Positions 61,307 to 64,000 of a DNA stretch of 64,000 nt are shown here, one piece after another. Both the position numbers and the translations under genes were made by a program. The stretch's first letter is position 1. Each line of letters begins with the position of its first letter. The notes beneath the pieces are model-generated. The model saw only the letters and a program-made list of their open reading frames with translations, was not told where the DNA came from and made no database searches. This DNA comes from Cloacimonetes bacterium UBA3541 (lineage in GTDB: Bacteria > Cloacimonadota > Cloacimonadia > Cloacimonadales > Cloacimonadaceae), in contig DFOM01000017.1 in the NCBI GenBank assembly GCA_002376725.1, positions 17,308 through 81,307 on the forward strand. Direction: 5' to 3'.

Positions 61307-61759
61307 ATGCCTCAAGTTCGCATTATTTTAGGCAGCAAAAACGATATTGAACAATGTGAATCTATACAGCAAATTCTCAAGGATTTTAGTATAGATTATG
61401 ATTTTCACATTTCTTCAGCCCATAGAAATCCAGTAAAAACTGTTCAACTAGCTAAAACTGCAGAAGCTGAAGGTGTGCAGGTGATTATTGCCGCAGCAGG
61501 AATGGCAGCCCATTTACCTGGTGTAATAGCCTCTCATACTATTCTTCCAGTTATAGGAATCCCTTTAGTTAGCAGTAGTTTGGGCGGTATGGATGCCTTA
61601 CTTTCTATGGTGCAAATGCCAACAGGAGTTCCTGTCGCATCAGTTGCTATCGGTGGTGTAAAAAATGCTGCATTGCTGGCTATTCAGATTCTAGCACTGA
61701 ACAATCCCGAACTAAAGGAAAAATTAAGAATCTATAAAGAAGAGTTGGCTCAACAATAA
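61307..61759 (+). CDS. purE: N5-carboxyaminoimidazole ribonucleotide mutase
   Basis: Converts N5-CAIR to CAIR in purine synthesis. 150 residues from the ATG at 61307; a longer frame from 61268 overlaps the upstream gene and is rejected. ILGSKNDIEQCE, the SAHRNP motif with the catalytic His, AAAGMAAHLPGV and GIPLVSSSLGGMDALLSMVQMP (split) are all present. No other pur gene in the window; cotranscribed with the HTH-EIIA gene. Confidence 0.95.
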   Translation: MPQVRIILGSKNDIEQCESIQQILKDFSIDYDFHISSAHRNPVKTVQLAKTAEAEGVQVIIAAAGMAAHLPGVIASHTILPVIGIPLVSSSLGGMDALLSMVQMPTGVPVASVAIGGVKNAALLAIQILALNNPELKEKLRIYKEELAQQ

Positions 61760-61925
61760 TTCTTATTCTAAGATAATTTTTTTTAAACCTTAAAAGAGGA
61801 TAGGAAGCTTAGATAGAAGAGCTTTTCTTGTTTGAAAAACATAGAAAAGATATTTTAGCCATTCTTATTTGATAAGTGGAAATTTATCAAAGGGTTCAGT
61901 ATAATCCTTAAATACTAAAACTTTT

Positions 61926-62627
61926 ATGGAAGAGATTCAAAATCATCCGTATTCACCATTTATACCTGAAAGCACAAAAGCATTGATTCTGGGAAGTGCA
62001 CCGCCATCTCGTTTTTGTTCTCGCTTGAAAACTGAACTTAAAGATAAAGATATAGACTATTACTATGGAAGTTATAGTCAAGGTTATAACCTACTCTGGG
62101 ATTTACTGTTCCATATTTTTGAACCTGAATCACTGACTGACCTAAAAAGAATCCGTAATCTCCAAAATCCAAGAGAGGAAAGAACACCTATTCAACAAAA
62201 ATTCTTCCAGAACTTTCTGTTGCAACACCAATTAGGTATAGCAGATATCCTTTATCAATTTATTCGTCGTGATCAAAGCTCAGCAGATAATAAACTACAC
62301 CCTATAAAATTTCTAGATTTAACGGATTTTTTTGATTCTGCACCCGAACTCCAAACTATTTTTTGCACCGGTCATTATAAGGTATTTATCTGGTTGAAGC
62401 AGTATCTTAACACCCAAGATATTTATCTAAAAAAAGAAGCCGAAGATTTTTCTTTTTTACTGCCTAATAGAGATAATCAATCTTCACCTTTACGAAAAAT
62501 CTTTGTAAAAATCCTTCCTTCACCTTCACCTATAGGTAGATTGCATTATCCTGACCATAAATCTTTTTTTGAAAATCTTCTTAAGCTCTATGCTGAGCTA
62601 TTTAAAGATATTATTTTAACTGAATAG
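61926..62627 (+). CDS. Uracil-DNA glycosylase superfamily protein (HDG-like)
   Basis: A 233-residue protein whose motifs fit the UDG fold: ALILGSAPPS near residues 19-28, YYYGSYSQGYNLLWDLL near 46-62 (the Asn and Trp pattern of the deoxyinosine glycosylase, family 6), and ILPSPSPIGR near the C-terminus in place of the usual LPSTSP. It would cut damaged bases (deaminated purine or pyrimidine) from DNA. The Asp/Asn choice in the first motif differs from classic UDG, so the target base cannot be told. No ribosome-binding site seen before the ATG. Convergent with a DNA methyltransferase 12 bases away. Confidence 0.6.
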   Translation: MEEIQNHPYSPFIPESTKALILGSAPPSRFCSRLKTELKDKDIDYYYGSYSQGYNLLWDLLFHIFEPESLTDLKRIRNLQNPREERTPIQQKFFQNFLLQHQLGIADILYQFIRRDQSSADNKLHPIKFLDLTDFFDSAPELQTIFCTGHYKVFIWLKQYLNTQDIYLKKEAEDFSFLLPNRDNQSSPLRKIFVKILPSPSPIGRLHYPDHKSFFENLLKLYAELFKDIILTE

Positions 62628-62639
62628 TATCACATTATT

Positions 62640-63647
62640 CTAAGGATTTGGGGAATATTTTCTTATTAATTCTGAAATAGGACCAACTTTTTTGGTATTT
62701 GAATTATCTATCTTAGAACCAAAATTCAATTTTCTAGGATCAACTTTTTTATCAAATTTTATAGGATCCTTAAATATATAAGGCAATTTACTAATTTCCT
62801 CTTCAATATCAAGTGTGAGATCTTTCTGTCTAATTAGTTCATAAGATTCATCTTGAAATATAGTCTCTTGATCCAGTCCTAATTTTTCTTTTATAACAGA
62901 TAAATAATTTTCATTGATTTCATAGCCGATAGAATTTCTATTCAAGTTTCTTGCTGCCAAAGTAGTAGTACCACTTCCTAAAAAAGGGTCCAGGACAGTA
63001 TCACCAACAAAACTAAACATTTTAATCAGTCGTTTAGGCAATTCTTCTGGAAACATAGCTAAATGTTTATCTTGCTTTTCTCCGGAAAAATTCCAGTGCC
63101 CGGCAAAATATTGATTCCATTCCTCCAGAGTTAGTTTTGATTGCTCTTTAATATCGCGGCTTACAGGAGGTGATGTTCCATACTTTTTAAAAATTAAGAT
63201 ATATTCATAGTCCAATTTGATAATACCATTTCTCGGATAAGGAAAAGAACCCATAATTGTTGCTCCACCTGTAGTATGACAGGTAGTAACTTTTTGCCAG
63301 ATAATGGCTCCCATATAATCAAAACCATTACTTTCACAAAATTTTATAATCTCAGTTCTTATAGGTATTACTTTATACCTTCCATAGTAAACTGAACGAG
63401 CAAATTGATCACCAATATTAATACATAAACGACAACCTTTATGTAAAACTCTATTACATTCATTCCAGACCAGATTTAGATTATTAATATATTCTTCATA
63501 AGTATCGTTGAAACCGATCTGATTATGATTCCCATAATCTTTTAATTGCCAGTAAGGAGGTGAGGTTACTATTAGATGTACTGATTCATTTTCTATCTCG
63601 TTCATACATCTGGAATCACCAATTATTATCTTATGTGATGTTTTCAT
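62640..63647 (-). CDS. DNA methyltransferase (SPPY-type, beta class)
   Basis: A 335-residue methyltransferase in the beta order: motif IV SPPYWQLKDYG at about 30-40, a target-recognition region in the middle (TTGGATIMGSFPYPRNG), and the AdoMet motif DPFLGSGTTTLAARN at about 217-231. The SPPY variant is typical of N4-cytosine methyltransferases, though N6-adenine is possible. The last 80 residues are a variable tail. No restriction enzyme gene is next to it in the window, so it may be solitary or its partner lies to the right. Recognition site unknown. Confidence 0.87.
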   Translation of the reverse strand: MKTSHKIIIGDSRCMNEIENESVHLIVTSPPYWQLKDYGNHNQIGFNDTYEEYINNLNLVWNECNRVLHKGCRLCINIGDQFARSVYYGRYKVIPIRTEIIKFCESNGFDYMGAIIWQKVTTCHTTGGATIMGSFPYPRNGIIKLDYEYILIFKKYGTSPPVSRDIKEQSKLTLEEWNQYFAGHWNFSGEKQDKHLAMFPEELPKRLIKMFSFVGDTVLDPFLGSGTTTLAARNLNRNSIGYEINENYLSVIKEKLGLDQETIFQDESYELIRQKDLTLDIEEEISKLPYIFKDPIKFDKKVDPRKLNFGSKIDNSNTKKVGPISELIRKYSPNP

Positions 63648-64000
63648 ATCCTTATCGCCTAAATTAGTTTACAAAATTATTAAAGTAATTTATAAAAATA
63701 ATCGGGAGTAATCTTGCTTCATTATTTTCTCTGGATTTCAATATCATTTCTACTCCAACTTCAAATAAATTATATCCTGGCAATTTTTATTCCCTTATAT
63801 CTCTGATATTAGAGTTTCTCTTGAATTTACTCTTAACCTGATAAACTTGCAGTAAGTCCCTTGTCAAGCATAGATTTAAAATTAACGGAAAAAATAAGAA
63901 CATAATTTTGAATAATACATAAAATTTTCTATATCTTTCTGAAAATTATAATATTTTTCACACACATTGTCTCCTGACTCCTACTTGACTCTCTCTTAGC
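63648..64000. other. AT-rich region at the window edge, no gene seen
   Basis: No supported reading frame on either strand up to the edge. It includes a second copy of the CTTGACTCTC-type element at 63975-63998; the rest is AT-rich. A partial gene beginning beyond 64000 cannot be excluded. Confidence 0.45.
63971..63998. repeat. CTTGACTCTC element, copy 2 (cut by window edge)
   Basis: Bases 63978-63998 match the inverted 15731-15751 exactly (21 bases). TGACTC occurs at 63975 and again at 63986, 11 bases apart, the same spacing as the two TTGACTC units at 15696 and 15707. The right arm expected for the palindrome would lie beyond the window. Confidence 0.7.

Noticed and set aside
63648..64000. 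Restriction enzyme partner of the methyltransferase
   Set aside because: No supported frame exists in the remaining 353 bases; the partner, if any, is outside the window.

Overview
The window is an AT-rich, gene-dense stretch of a Gram-negative (diderm) bacterial chromosome. LptE-like, LolA-like, DsbD and TonB-independent outer-membrane barrel genes indicate an outer membrane. Secreted proteins with a NYPNPF/FlgD-like C-terminal domain, a Bacteroidetes-like isoleucyl-tRNA synthetase, a histidine ammonia-lyase and a pyruvate phosphate dikinase together suggest the FCB group, most likely a Candidatus Cloacimonadota (Cloacimonas-like) amino-acid fermenter. That placement is inference from gene content, not from a search.

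Layout. 1-4994 (minus): a cut-off zinc-ribbon pseudokinase, ileS, and two small zinc-finger proteins with basic tails. 5405-10490 (plus): an M20 peptidase, dapB, dapF, a RodZ-like HTH/membrane protein, a rubrerythrin-like protein, a lytic transglycosylase and a pilin-like protein. 10588-18453 (plus): folC, a DUF975 membrane protein, ppdK, a DUF1232 protein, rdgB and a phosphohexomutase. 18514-25036 (minus): hisS, truA, an unknown membrane protein, a TPR lipoprotein and hutH. 25556-40169 (plus): a single S10-spc-alpha ribosomal superoperon from rpsJ to rplQ with secY, map, infA and rpoA, preceded by a structured leader that encodes a 58-residue reading frame abutting rpsJ. 40222-46893 (plus): a tandem 11-bp array, glgP, a lamin-tail secreted protein, comM/yifB and a small membrane protein. 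47018-60538 (minus): a ComEA-like protein, a five-gene envelope thiol-redox cluster (dsbD, Omp28-like lipoprotein, TlpA-like thioredoxin, barrel, sorted secreted protein), manC, lolA, ftsK, ychF, rluB and lptE. 60630-63647: an HTH-EIIA fusion, purE, a UDG-superfamily protein and a convergent SPPY-type DNA methyltransferase.

How it fits together. The dap genes and RodZ-like protein link lysine/meso-diaminopimelate supply to the cell wall; the phosphohexomutase and manC supply GDP-mannose for surface glycans; glgP and ppdK handle glycogen and the pyruvate/PEP node; hutH starts histidine degradation. The most intriguing items are the S10 leader/small ORF, the envelope redox cluster whose barrel carries only two cysteines in its mature part, the GXHH variant of the IleRS signature, the inactive-looking kinase, and two unexplained repeat types (an 11-bp tandem array and a dispersed CTTGACTCTC-type element).
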